Shown: one piece after another, positions 21,869 to 35,000 of the stretch | How the letters are laid out: every line of letters starts with the position of its first letter | Position numbering within the stretch: position 1 is the first letter of the stretch | From: Atherinomorus stipes | Taxonomy: Eukaryota; Chordata; Actinopteri; Atheriniformes; Atherinidae | DNA: 64,000 bases | Assembly: GCA_023101725.1 (NCBI GenBank) | Contig: JALJCO010000066.1 | Location: 124,001-188,000, forward strand | Reading direction: 5' to 3' | The notes under the pieces: model-generated | What the model saw: the letters and a program-made list of their open reading frames with translations, nothing else | What the model was told of the DNA's origin: nothing | The model's database searches: none | Position numbers and translations under genes: made by a program

Positions 21869-22179
21869 GGCAAAGTCCAGACTTTAGCCCAATTTATGTC
21901 ATGAATGAACTTGCTCCAGTAAACACAAACATGAGGTTTCATAGAGATGATGTTGAAACAGAGATGTAATCGCCTTGCGATTTTTCTGTGAAGAAGCATC
22001 ATCTTCTGGAGTCAAAAGTTGTTTTGATTTCTCTCGAATCAAGACTATAGGAGCATACTTTTGTTCTTATGTAAAATATCTGAGTTTTTCCAAGTAGTTG
22101 CTGAGAGAAATTGTGCTTATACAGTCGTGCTTCAAGATTGATATAAAGAAAGAAAAAAAGAATCAGTTGGTGCCAATTT

Positions 22180-22450
22180 AGACTGTCAGCAAGTTGAAAT
22201 TGGCAAAAGTAATAATAAATAAAAATTCTATGAAAGTTATAACATTGAGTTTGAATTGTGGTTCAAAAGAGATATGAAAAACAAACACACAAAAAATAAA
22301 ACAAGCCAACAAGCATGGTGGGGCTCTGAAACAAAACTTTTATAGAGCAACATCCTGAGACAATTACTGCAATCAGGTGTTTGCAATGCTCAATGACTTT
22401 TACACCTGTTGACAGGTGTTTTGGTCCACATTTCACAGGAAAGGTGCTCT
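22180..22450. repeat. dispersed repeat copy 1
   Basis: Shares about 270 bp with 24090-24370 in direct orientation (AGTAATAATAAATAAAAATT ... CACCTGTTGACAGGT ... GTGTCTGGGACAGTTTTGTT). Resembles internal parts of fish Tc1-like elements. Confidence 0.65.
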
Positions 22451-22805
22451 AATGTGTCTGGGACAGTTTTGTTTGTTTGTTTGTTTATTATTATTATTTT
22501 CTACCACAATTCAAACCCAATATTTTATTTCACTAAATTATAATTTTGTACATTTTTACATGTTATTAGTTTCTTGTTATCTGAATTACTGTGGTGAATT
22601 TAGCTTATTTTATAGTTACATAACAGAAGAAATGAAAGCCCTCCAACTTTATCAAACATTTATTATGGAACAAAATTCCATTTTGAAAATTCATCTTTCA
22701 GAAAGTTTTGCAGCCACACTCGTGTCAAACAAGAATGTCAAACAGTGCTTCTCGCTCTGACAGGAAGGAAACGCTTCCGCATGCGCTGCGTCACGCTATC
22801 CACGC

Positions 22806-22815
22806 GTCACGTGAC
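22806..22815. promoter_or_regulatory. GTCACGTGAC palindrome just upstream of lmf1
   Basis: A perfect 10-bp palindrome containing the CACGTG E-box, identical to the CLEAR/USF-type consensus bound by TFEB/TFE3 and USF factors, 17 bp before the lmf1 ATG in a CpG-rich segment. The motif is seen; use by these factors is inferred. Confidence 0.45.
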
Positions 22816-22831
22816 TGCGCTATTCACGAAC

Positions 22832-23045
22832 ATGGCAGCTGGCGGCGTGAGTGCAGAAAGCTCCGTCAGAAAAAGACGCGTGGACGGCGGGAGGACAGAG
22901 ACAGACTCCGTCTCCTCGCGCAGGACAGATAATGGAGCAGACACCAGCAGAGACACAGAGAAGGACAAGGGGCTTCTGTCCGTCCAGCCCGGGACTTACT
23001 GGCTCACGCGCATCGTGCTGCTGCGCTCTGTTGCCTTTATTTACT
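22832..23045 (+). CDS. lmf1: lmf1 exon 1
   Basis: The ATG in AACATGG context begins [16 protein letters not shown]; an in-frame upstream ATG at 22745 is less likely because MAA resembles other vertebrate LMF1 starts. A basic and acidic cytosolic tail of about 55 residues precedes the hydrophobic stretch [14 protein letters not shown]. It ends TACT before a GTAAGT donor (71 codons plus 1 nt). The surrounding DNA is CpG-rich. Confidence 0.9.
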
Positions 23046-26000
23046 GTAAGTCTGATAACAGCTTTACCAACTTTTCCTTTCAGCTCAGTTCCAGCGGTTT
23101 AATGTCTTTTATGTGGTGGTTGTGACTGCTCTGGAAACAAGAGTTCACGCGTAACAAGCGTGCGCATTCACGTGTCAACAATAGTGATGACAAGGGTGCT
23201 TTTCTTAGTTTAACATTATCTGTAACACAGTCACCTTACCGTGTTTTTAAACACGGGATTTGCAGCTTTTCTATTCACTTGTATCTATCTCTCTGATGCT
23301 TTAAAGTGCTGATGACATGATTTCGACATTTTTCATCATGTTTTATCGACCAAAGCGTTCTTCATGATGACATATGTAACAGAAACAGGCGTACCTGCAT
23401 AAATGAGTTATTCGGAAACAAAGCTGCATTTCAGCATATTGTGTTGTGGAGCTAAAGATTTTGTCAGGAGATTCTCTGACTTAAAATCCCTGAGACTTGC
23501 TGTTATTTAATAAATCACACATCTAACACAGTTTTTGAATATGAAAACCACTGAGAAATCACTTGGAATTAGAGTTGTTCCGATACAAGTATTGGAAATG
23601 TCTCCGTATCTGTGAGTACTGGAGTTCAGGCACTGATTTGATACCACATAATTTATTAAAGGTGGTAACAACAAGGTTTTATTATCTAAACAATTAATTT
23701 TTAGAAAAATAAGACATCTGTAGAACATTGAGAGGGATGCAGAGTAAGATTAGTAATTTTACAAAAAAAAAATTTATAGCTAGCATATAAGTAATTGTTT
23801 TATCAATTTTGACTGGTCCAGTGTATATATAAATATTTACATCTTATTACCATGCCAACGTCTGGTCTACCACTAGCTTAGGACTTGCTAACTTGATTGC
23901 TATGTGTGGGAATACCATCTTCCTTGCCTGACATGTCTCAAATTCATACGGAGAAAACCTGAGCCAGTCTTGCCACATTCATAATCATATCACAGTCATG
24001 CAGGTGTAATATTCTATTTGTGTGTATATTCTCAAAATTATTCAAACCCTCCAATTAAAGAAGGAAAAAAATCAGCTGTCAAATAATTTGAAATTAACGA
24101 AAGTAATAATAAATAAAAATTCTATGAAAATCATGACATTGATTTTGAATTGGGGTTCAAAAGAAATAATAAAAACACACAAAAATAAAACAAGTAAGCA
24201 AGCACGATGGGGCTCCGAAGCTAAAATTGAGCAACACTTTGAAGCAATCACTGCAATCAAGTGTTTTCTGTAATATTCAAAAAGACATCTACACCTGTTG
24301 ACAGGTATTTTGGTCCACTGTTCATGAGAAAGATGCTTTAATGTGTCTGGGACAGTTTTGTTTATTTTAAAGGAGCCCTATCATGAAAAATGGACTTTTA
24401 AGAGCTTTTCAGCATGTTGCTGTGTTATTTCCTCATAAAAAACTTCATTTAAGTAGTTTTTTCTTCATTTGTGCATATTTGAGTAATATATATAAATATT
24501 CAGGCCAAGCTGTAGCTTCCTTAACATAACTGACTGACACTGGTATACGCAACGAGGTGGCACCAATCATGAAGCGACAAACACGCATGCGCAGCATCGT
24601 AGCAAGACGCCCTCTTTGTTGAACAGAAACTCTTAGAGAATCCTATACACACTCTCTGAGGAAGAAACTAACAGCCTGCAGGAAGATTTCCTCAGAGAAA
24701 AACAGCCATCAGCTAACAGACGTTTGCTTCAGAGTTCAAGAGAATTTTATTTTTATTTTTTTTAAGCTCTAGAGGACGGCAAGTCGGGGAAAATGTTGTA
24801 CTGGACGAATCGACTTGCCAGAAGTGGTTGGATTATAACTTCAGGAGCAGAAAAAAAATCTCAACTTTGTGTGTGAACTTCACTCCAGACTACTTCATGA
24901 ATCTCGGGCAGTAAAGTGTTTTTTTCTCTGGGATTACTTCTGAAACCTGACGCAGTTCCTACTGTAAAAACGTGCATGGACAGACAACAACACCGGCGAG
25001 AGAAACACATCTCTCAGCTCAATGCTAGCTATTAGCCTATGATTTGTTCGCTAATTGACTCACTTGTCAGGGGTCTCTGTGGTAATGTGTGTACTTTAAA
25101 CTCCATGTCAGACTCTGGGTTGAGCGCGTACAGCTCCATAACAGGCTGCTCCATTTTATCCCGTCGATCGGAGTGGATGGATAATCGGAGTCCGATTATC
25201 CATCAATGTTTACAAATAACATCCATGTGAGCTGCCAGTGCCGGTGCTACAAACAATTCTGTGACCCTCCAGAATCAGTGTCTCTTCCAGGGCGACGTCA
25301 TGAAATGGGCGTAAAACATGTTGCAAGTGGTCGAGAGCTCCGCGGTTCAGTACAGTCAGCCATCTTACTTCTGTGTTGGAAGTTAGATGCATAGAAAAAC
25401 TAATATTTAACACCAAATTAGTTTCTATTGTAGCGGTGGGAACATATTTAGCTTATAAATGCCTGTATTTGACTTTTGGAACGTTTGAAAAGCATGATAC
25501 AGCTCCTTTAAAGGTGCCATGACATCAAATTTAACTTTTCTGGGGTTTTGGGTGTATAATATGATCCATTGTGCACTGATGAGGCCATGTGAATGTCCAG
25601 AGTGAGAATCAAAGTTCCTGTTTATGGTCTGTCAGCTTTGTCTCTCTGTTCAGAAACTGTTGAATCAGACAGCAGCTTATCATTCTACGTAGATCTATCA
25701 TTCTATGTAATTTATTTGCTCCAATTAGAGCACACTATCAAGTAAACTCTCTCCTAACGGTCACTTTCAGCGACAGCGGCTCGCTCGACTTTTCTCCACA
25801 TTTGTTCTCCAGAAATGTGTAAAAGGGCTTTGTATGAGCCGTGAGACACTGTTGCTGTTAGCAGAGACATCTGTGGACAGAGTCAAAGGGAAAATGTCCT
25901 GCTGCGGGGTTTGTTGAGGCGTAACGGAGCCGGTTGTCAGTGGAAGTAAACACACGGACGCAGTCGCTGTTCAGCGGACATTCGTGCCCCAGGTGATCCG

Positions 26001-29000
26001 CTGGAGCGGACTCTGTGTCCTCTAAATGGAGATTTATCAGCAACTGTCACTTAAACACACTGAAAACCTCAACAAATACATAATGATGGATACTAAAACA
26101 TAGTGAAATTAATCAGATAAACAGGAACAGATTTTTTAAACGGTGTAAAGACCGTAGAAGGTCTAAATGTTGTACACATGATCTCAAAATGAAAACTTAT
26201 TGAGAGGTGACTTAGAAAATAATTTTTTTTCAATTTTATTTTCCACATTTTCATATCTCTACATATATATGTGGCCTTCAGCATTAAAGCTGTGATGAAT
26301 GTCGTATTCAGAGTCGCCTCCTCCTGCTGTGATCCATGTTTTTATCAGTAGAGTCAGGAGCGTTCACCTACCCCTACGTCACTTCCGGTTTGTTGCTGGG
26401 GGAGCTGTTTCACACGGAGTGACAGGAATTCCCTGTCATTTCCTGTCAGGAAAGCCCCGTCGGACTAGTATTTGTACATTTTTGCATTGGCGATGTTTAG
26501 AGATGTTCCGATACCATTTTTCCCCTCCCGATACTGATTCCGATACTTGTGCTATGGGTATCGGCCGATACCGAGTACCGATACCACTATGTTATTAAAA
26601 AGATATATTACACCTGCATGACTGTGATATGATTATCGTTGTGGTAAGGCCTGCCTCAGGTTTAACCCTTTGTAAAACATGAATTTATACAGCAAATTGA
26701 AGCCATTTATTTTAAATATATTTTCAAATAGAACAGTATAAAAACAGTATTGAACAGATACTTAACTAACAAATCTAGGAATAATTATCAAAATTAAAAT
26801 GCAGCTACAAAATCTTTAACTGAAAAAGGCATTTATAAGGAATAGTAGCCTATAACAAAACAGCATTCCAATAGCAACTTAAATATATCCAAGTCCAAAA
26901 AATTAAAGTGCAGCCACAATATTTTAAAATAAAAAAAAACATATAAACAACATAAAAAACAGCAGAGCAACAGCAACTTAAATAAATCTAAAAAAAAAAG
27001 TTCTGCCACCATTTTACATTAAGGCATTTAAACAGAATAAATAGTCCAACAGCAACTTAAATTCACTGACTCGTATAATTTGGGTAGCGCAGTTTCGGAG
27101 ATATATTTACGTCCTGGCAAAGAGTACCTTGGCTCCAAATGCTCCATTAAGCGGCGAAATCCCACATTCTCGACAACAGACAGGGGTTGGTTATCCAGGA
27201 CAATAAACTCCACAATTTTGTCTGTTATCTGAACTGCTTTTGGGCTGTCTTTGGACAATTTCTCTCGTCGCTGGAAGGCAGCTTCCAAAGTTTGCTGCTG
27301 CAGCTCATCCTTCTGTTGCCCCTTTACTTTAACCAACTCGTCGTGCTCTTCGGCGTGACGCGTCTTCAGATGTTTTATCATGTTACTCGTGTTGAAATTA
27401 CTTACAGTCGTGCCACCCCTCGATATTTTGTTGTTGCATATTTTGCAGGTCGCAGTCTTACTGGTAGGAAAATCCAGGGTAAAATACTGCCACACCGGTG
27501 CCGACATGTTTGCTAGCTCCTTGTCAAAAAGGTGATTGGTTCTTCTTCGCCCCCTCTAAAAACAGCAGGCTGCAACGGGCAGTACAACGCAACTGTTTAA
27601 AGAGCAGCGAAGAAGAACTGTCATGGCACGTTGGGGCTAGCGGAGCTAATCAATAAATACATTTATGTTTTAATGAATAACGTGGTATCGGATCGGTGCT
27701 TGGACTTCAGTACTCGCCGATACCGATACCAGCATTTTTGGCAGTATCGGAGACATTTCCGATACTGGTATCGGAATCGGAACAACTCTAGCAATGTTCA
27801 GTGTGCATCTGATTAGGGTTGTCATGATACGAAAATTTCAAACTCGATATCGATATCTAAAAAAATATTCAATACTCGATACCATTTTCGATACTACAGA
27901 GGACAAAAAAAGAGACAAATACTTGAAAACATAAGAAATAATTGTATGAACTTGAAAATCTCATCTTATGCTAGTTGAATAAATGTGCAAATAAATGCAA
28001 AAAATATACCCAAATATAATGCAATTTGACAATATTTTAAGGTTGTCTGAGGTATTATCTTTTTTAATATGTAAAACATCCAAAGTCTAAAAGTGACAAT
28101 AGTAAAAAAAAAAATATACAAACAACAGTTTTTCGAGGTAGTGTAAAAAAAAAAAAAAAGAAACTGGTTTTGACTTTGTGCAATCCATATTAATAATAAT
28201 AACAATAATGATAATAATAGCAACAATGACGCCATTTTTGGTTTGAGGTAAAAACACACACACACACACGCGCACACAAAAAAAATAGAATAATATTTTG
28301 ATGTTTGGTGTATTAAACTATACAAGTAGACAGCAGCCAGTTATGAACAGGACAGCGGTACTGTTCGTTCATTCATCTTAAAAGTATTGGTGAAATGAAG
28401 GAGTTCTGCTGCAGATAATGTTTTTCGAGACCCGCTGCCTCCTTCACCCGCATTATATAGTGATCATACACAGACGTCGAGAAATGTGAATATCATCCGA
28501 AAAAGTTAGAGTGACACAGAAATGTTACCGGTGAGTTAATACACGTATTCCTAGAAATAAGGTCCAGGTTGGGAAATGCGGACTAGCATAACTGTGTTTC
28601 AGTATCGATACTTTTCGGAGTATCGATATTTTTGACAACCCTAGACCTGATACACTACAAAGGCTTCTGCATATGTTTAAAATGAAAGTTTGCCTTTAAA
28701 AACAAAGAGAGAGGATGATCCCCATCCAAACCATCAGTGTGAAGTTCTGAGCTGAAGTCAGAATTGAATTTTCACCCTCATTGTTCTCTTTCTTCCTTCC
28801 AGTTGTGGCCTTCTGTGTTGCTTATAACCAGAATAAGCAGCTGATTGGAGAGAACGGCCTGATGCCCTGCAAAAACTACCTGAACAGTGTGAAACGTTAT
28901 GTGGGGGGAAAGATTGGCATGGCTGCTTTGGCATACTGCCCCTCCGTTCTCTGGTTCATGGACTGGAGCCACATGGACGCCAACCTGGACAGCATCGCCT

Positions 29001-32000
29001 TGGCTGGGTTGGCCTTGTCTGGGTTTGTCCTGGTGACGGGAATGGCCAATATGGTTATAATGGTCACACTGTGGGTGCTTTACCACTCCCTGGTCAACGT
29101 TGGGCAGCTCTGGTAAGTTCAGAATGATCTCAAGCTGTGTGAAACAGACAGTTTAATTGTTTCTGGTTTTAAATTGTTGTAAATCACTGTTTTAAAGTTA
29201 AAGGGATAGTTTGGAATTTTTGACATAAGACTTCTTTTTTGAGTTAGCCAGGGTACTTCTTATCACTGGAGACAGTTTCAACATATTTCATCTCGTTATT
29301 CTAGTAGCAGGAGGTTGCCGATGCTAATGCTAGCATAAGTCAATGGAATTGTGTGCTAGCCTGTCATGAAAAACAATCATTCGCTCCACAGAACACCTGA
29401 AGCAAATCAGTTATAATGCAAGACTATTTGTGTAAATGCTTGAATGAGAAATTATTAGGGCTGTCAGGCGATTAAAAAAATTAATCTAATTAATTACATG
29501 ATTTGTAATTAATTAATCAAATTCATGCATTAAACTGACAGCCCTACAAAATTAAACATTACATTTTGAGGGACTAGTTTCTCACCAGCTGCAGAATTAT
29601 ACTTTAGCCTCATTTCTACTAGTGGATTTGGGGCGGGTCAGTCCATGTTTTTTTGTCTCCACAGATAAAAACTGGGATGGGTACCCTTATATCTGACCCG
29701 ACCCATCCTACTTTCCTATCCTTTCGTAGGGGTACCGATCTTACCGGTCTGGACCAAAGAGATGGAGCTTAATACACTGCAGTCCGTTGATCAGTTGAAA
29801 AAAATGTGCCACTTTCCGCATGACTCGGCATAAAAACAAAGCAGGGTGACCCCTTTGTTTCAGTCTCATGTGGTGTGGTGCTTTGGTTAAAAGCCGTTGC
29901 ACTGTGATGATGTCACGTGATTACATAGCAGCGCTATCCGGTTAATACTCCGCCTCCAGGGTAAGGGTACAGTTTGCCCACCCAACCTGACCCGACCCTA
30001 CCCAGACCCGCAGGTGGAAATGGGGCTTTTGCTTCTGGCGGGTAGTGTTACTTACTACTAGGGATGTAACGATAACCGGTAAAATGGTTAACCGTGATAA
30101 ACTTCCCAACGGTTTGTAATATCGTTTCAAATTTTAATTATCGTTAAAACCGTGGCTGATTACTGCACTTTGAAAAACTCCCAGTGATGCTGCTCATTGG
30201 CTGGAAAGGCAGTAGCAGTCGCAGTTTGCATTGTTTAATTTATGAAAACATGGTGGAAAGCAACAATGGCACCCACATGGACAGCTCTCTTTGAAATTTT
30301 TCCCCCCTTTAAAAAGCACAAAGTAGACATTTGGATCCATTTCGGATGTTTTTAAAGATGCTGGGGGGTATTTCTATAATACCGCGATAAAAATGATAAC
30401 TGTGATCATTTTGGTCACAATAACCGTGATATGAAATTTCCATATTGTTACATCCCTACTTCCTACCTTTCTTTAGTGTATTCCAGGTTACTAGAGATAT
30501 AGTAATGGTTTGAAATCATCTTCAAAATCCGACGTATCCTCATACCTTTCATACTGTATATTTGTGTAACGCAATTCTTTCATGCATGTAACGGGTGATA
30601 ATAACATTTGACTGCCAAATATAGCAAGTAAATCTATGTTGCTGTTGAGACACTTTACTATCAAAATGCAATGCAATGCAAGGTTAGTTTTATTTGTAAC
30701 ATTATTCTATTACAGTTTTTCTCCATTGCTAAAACACAAAAAGCAGAAATTAGGCACTATTTTCACAACCTTTACTTTTGTTCCCAATTGCTTGACTCAA
30801 TTTGTTACTACTTTAGATTTCCTTATCATATTAGAACTCTGACTTTCCTTCTTTACACTCTGATTACAATTTCACATCACCCTGTTGTCAAAACACAACA
30901 CACAATTTTTCAGGTTTGCACACACTACTCACATAAAAGCTCAAAGCATCAATCCGCAACGCACAAATATTCAAATCTCTAAACTTTCAGGTTTGGCGAC
31001 TGGTGAGCAATTTGCAACCAAGGACTGCAGCTTAAAAGGAGGCTTGATCCTCTGTTTTGTTTTATGAGCAATGGAGAACAGAGACAACGGTCATAGCAGT
31101 AGAGGGGTAGGGAATTCTGTCTCGATGATTACCCCTGTCTAGGGATGTAACGATATGAAAATGTAATATCACGATTATTGTAACCAAAATGATCACGGTT
31201 ATCATTTTTATCGCGGTATTATGAAAATACCCTCCAGCATCTTTAGAAATATCCAAAATGGGTCTAAATGTCTACTTTGTCCTTTATAAAGGAGGAAAAA
31301 TCTCAAGAGAACTGTCCACGTGGGTGCCTTTGTTGCCTTTTGCCATGTTTTCACAAGTTAAACATTGCAAACTGCGACTGCTACTGCTTTTCCAGCCAAT
31401 GAGCAGCATCACTGGGAGTTTTTCGATGTGCGGTTATCGGTCACGGTTTTAACGATGATTAAAATTTGAAACGGTATTACTAATTTATCGCGATTAACCA
31501 TTTTACCAGTAATCGTTACATCCCTACCCCTGTCAGGACTGACGACCCAACAGTTGAATAGTTAATCAAACGCAATGCACTGGCTGGTGCCCGTTATCAG
31601 TAATCCTTCAACCATATCAGCCACTACTTTAGAAAACTGCCATCATCCATGATGCTTATGCTTGATGGGGGGGCGACTTTTAAAATAAATGCTTTGTCTG
31701 AAAATTTGTGTGATGTTTTATGTTTGTCTATGACAGAAGTGGGCATTGTCATTGATTCAGTGTGTTCCATTTCTAGAATTGTTTTCAGTTTTGCTCTTCA
31801 GTGTTCTGTGCATGCTTGGTAGTGTTCAGCCAAAGCTTAGTTGTGTTTATGTTAGACGTCACTCCGGTGCTGGCTTCTCTGCACTGGCTGCCTGTTAGAT
31901 TTAGGATCCAGTTTAAGATTCTATTGCTTGTATTTAAAAGTCTAAACGGCACAGCACCATCATATCTCTCTGATATTTTGAAGCCCCACACTCCTGTTAG

Positions 32001-35000
32001 ATCTCTCAGGTCAACTAACCAGTTGCTCCTGACGGTTCCTAGAACCAGACTAAAGGGCAGAGGTGACAGAGCTTTTCCTGTTGCTGCACCAGTTCTTTGG
32101 AACAGTCTTCCTTTTAATATTAGATGTGCACAGAGTATTGATCATTTTAAATCCTTACTGAAAGCACATCTATTCCCACTGGCCTTCCCTCCAGCCTGAG
32201 CATCTCTTTTTGACTTTTATGTGTTTTATGTTATTTTATGTGTTTATCTTCTTCTGTGGTTTTATGTGTATTCTATTTATGTGCAGTTTGAATTATTCTG
32301 TGCTCTTAATTTATTGTTGATTTTTGATTTTATCATTTCTATGTTCAGCACTTTGGTCAACTGAGGTTGTTTTTAAATGTGCTTTATAAATAAATTTGAC
32401 TTGACTATGTGAATGGTATGTGAGTGTCATGTGAAAATATGGCTGTGTTTACCAAATGAAAACACGAGTTCCATTGTGTGAACATGTTAAAAGATTTGCT
32501 GGCATAGAGCTGGCAATTTGTGTGTGATGTTTGGAGTTTTGTGCGTGCAGTTTTGGAAAAATGTACAGTTTTTGGCAATAAAAAAACAAACAAACTGTAA
32601 CACGACATTTACACAGATAGTCTTGCACTATAATTGATTTGTCTCAGGTGTTCTGTGTAGTAGATTGTTTTTAAAGGGACACCATGTAAATTTTGGCCAC
32701 TAGGGGCAGAAAACTTGTAACTTCCCACAGCACCACAAATGTTGCAAAATTAAATGGTCTGAATCCATGTCTTGGAATCGTGTTTGCAGACCACTTTGAT
32801 CAGTTGATAGCGAAGTTATCGATCCATAATGGGGCTGCCATGGTTTGTCAATTAATCAACTAATTGTTGACTGTCAAAATAGTTGACAATTTCATAATCA
32901 ACTTATCGTTTCTTGTTTTTAAGCTTTGTTTTTCCTCTCAAAATTTCTGCTGTACCTTCCGCTGCCCTTCTTTCAGGTCAGATTTTCTTGAACTATATAT
33001 TGACATAAATAAACAAACTACCAGTCAAAAGTCTGGACATGTTTTTTCATCAGATTAAGTGAGAAAGTGTTCAAACTTTTGACTTGCTACAATTTCCCTA
33101 TGATCTGATCCGTCGACTAATCACCAGAAAATTTGGTGACTAGTCGATTGTTGAAATAGTCATTTGTGGTAGCCCAATCCATAAAACAAAGCGCTCCGGG
33201 TCACATGATCCTATGAGAGATGGATCCACTCTTGCAAAGTTACAGTGTCTAGTTTTTTTGAGGACAGCAGCCCCCTCGGAGCACCAACATGTGTCAAGTG
33301 CAGTATATTGACCCAAGAAATCATCTATTACTTACATTAGGCTAATGTTTGGGTCAAAAGTTACACAGTATCCCTTTAATGACAAGGTCCCATTGACTTA
33401 TGCTAGCATTAGCATCGGCAATCTAGACTAGAATAACTAGAATAAACTAGAGTAACGGGATGAAACATGTTGAGACGGACGCATGTATCATCTCCGGTGA
33501 TAGCATCCTGGCTAACTCAAAATGAAGCCCCATGTCAAAAAATGCCAAACTATCTGCTTTAAAGCTGCTTTTTGAGAATTAGTACTGAATAAGTATACGT
33601 TGTCTTGCTTTTTATAATAAACCCAAGGAAACTGTCACCAGATTCTTCGGTGCCCCTCAGCTGGCAGTCTACCACCTAGTTGTCCATACAGTGAATCATA
33701 ATTTGTCAGTGTTTCCATGTTGGTTACACTGCAGTGTTTGACACACAGCAGGCACCCACTGTGTGATACTCGGCCATCATTAAACAAACTACAAATGCTT
33801 AACAAATACTTTACAAATACATCAAACAAATTACAAATATTTCTACTGGTAAATTCACCTGAATAAGTGATTTTATTAGTACCTCCTGATCTAAATAATC
33901 GGATTAATAAAGATTGTGATATTGTCCATCAAATGAAATAAAGTCTAATGGAAAGAACAAAATTAATTTCAGAAAAACCACCAATCCATATTGGTTAATT
34001 AAACAAAAGCTATATTAAAATGTGTTAAAGCAACTTAATTTTACTGTGTTGGTAGAGCATGTTCTGGTTGAGTTGAGTTTATTCAAGCTAATTATTTTAA
34101 ATCAACATGTTTGTTGGATCAACATTATGATGTTGAGCTAATAAAACATAACTCGTTTGTGTTGTATTTAATTATCCTACTTTAATCAGATTTACTCAAA
34201 ACCTATTTTCAGAATTAAAGGAATCCCGCATTTTACTTTTAACTACAGTAACTCAGTTGTGTGGGACCGGTTGACATAACTGAGTTAAGTAAATACAACA
34301 TTTCATTTTCTAGAGTGTTCAGTTTACTAAAGTGGGCTATGTTGAAAATGTTAAAGTAAGTACATTAATTAATTTGGGCATAACTGTGTTTATTAAGTTC
34401 AACTATTTAGAGAATTTACTTTTTTTGAGTGTATGAAACTATGGCACTTTTAAAACTGTGTTTAAGCTAAAGGCCAAAGATTCCTTTTTCTAACTTTCTC
34501 ATTACTTTTCTCATCATGCCATGGAATACTGAACAGTTTTGCATTTGGTTATTTGTTTTCAGTGTCATTTCGGGCCCGACAAAGTTTTCATTACCTTTTT
34601 AGAAGCTCTTTGTGAGATTGTATCACACGATTGGTAAAGCTAAACATTTAAAAAAAGGCAACGTAGATAGGACGGGGGTGTCCAAGTCCAGTCGTTGAAA
34701 GCCACAATCCTGCATCTTTTAGTATTGTCTCCTCTCCAACACACCTGAATCATAAGCCTCTGCAGAGCTGAAACTGCAACTTGCAGCCTCCCTCTGCCTT
34801 TCCAAGAATAAGAAACTACAACGGCCTTAAAAATGCCATCAAGTGTTGCTCATCTGGGTTGATGTACAGAGTTGTCTGCACAACCTGATGGACTGTGACG
34901 AAGAAAACTCATCTTTTGATATAAATGTCTCATTCTGGGGTAACAGAAAGGCAGTCGCTCCTATCTCACAGTTAATTAATGTAATGATGATTACATTTTG

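Larger units (their letters stand above)
23046..28802 (+). other. lmf1 intron 1
   Basis: A 5.8-kb intron holding a partial TTAA-type MITE (23302-23430), a solo hAT end (about 23572-23650), a repeat copy (24090-24370), a TTAA-flanked MITE (24371-25507), a BED-finger hAT remnant (26498-27790) and a hAT-type MITE (27814-28643). From 25512 to 26490 I recognise only the start of another possible TTAA element; the rest is unassigned. Confidence 0.8.
30711..32600. mobile_element. possible element with TTACAGTTT termini, holding a MITE and an L2-like LINE
   Basis: TTACAGTTTTTCTCCATTGC at the left and AAACAAACTGTAAC at the right look like inverted termini (TACAGTTT). Both sides have matching subterminal AAAACAC/GTGTTTT stretches. 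Extents are inferred. Confidence 0.4.
29202..33558. mobile_element. 4.4-kb TTAA-flanked element with about 250-bp inverted arms, host of nested insertions
   Basis: AGGGATAGTTTGGAATTTTT at the left is inverted at the right (CAAACTATCTGCT, complement AGCAGATAGTTTGG), with TTAA at 29198-29201 and 33559-33562. Arms pair through GCTAATGCTAGCATAAGTCA and TCAGGTGTTCTGTG. The right arm is interrupted by the element at 32675-33375; the interior holds further MITEs and an L2-like LINE. Confidence 0.75.

Noticed and set aside
22745..22831. Upstream in-frame ATG of lmf1 as the true start
   Set aside because: The 29 extra residues (MLLALTGRKRF...) do not resemble LMF1 N-termini, and MAAGG at 22832 has better context and family fit.
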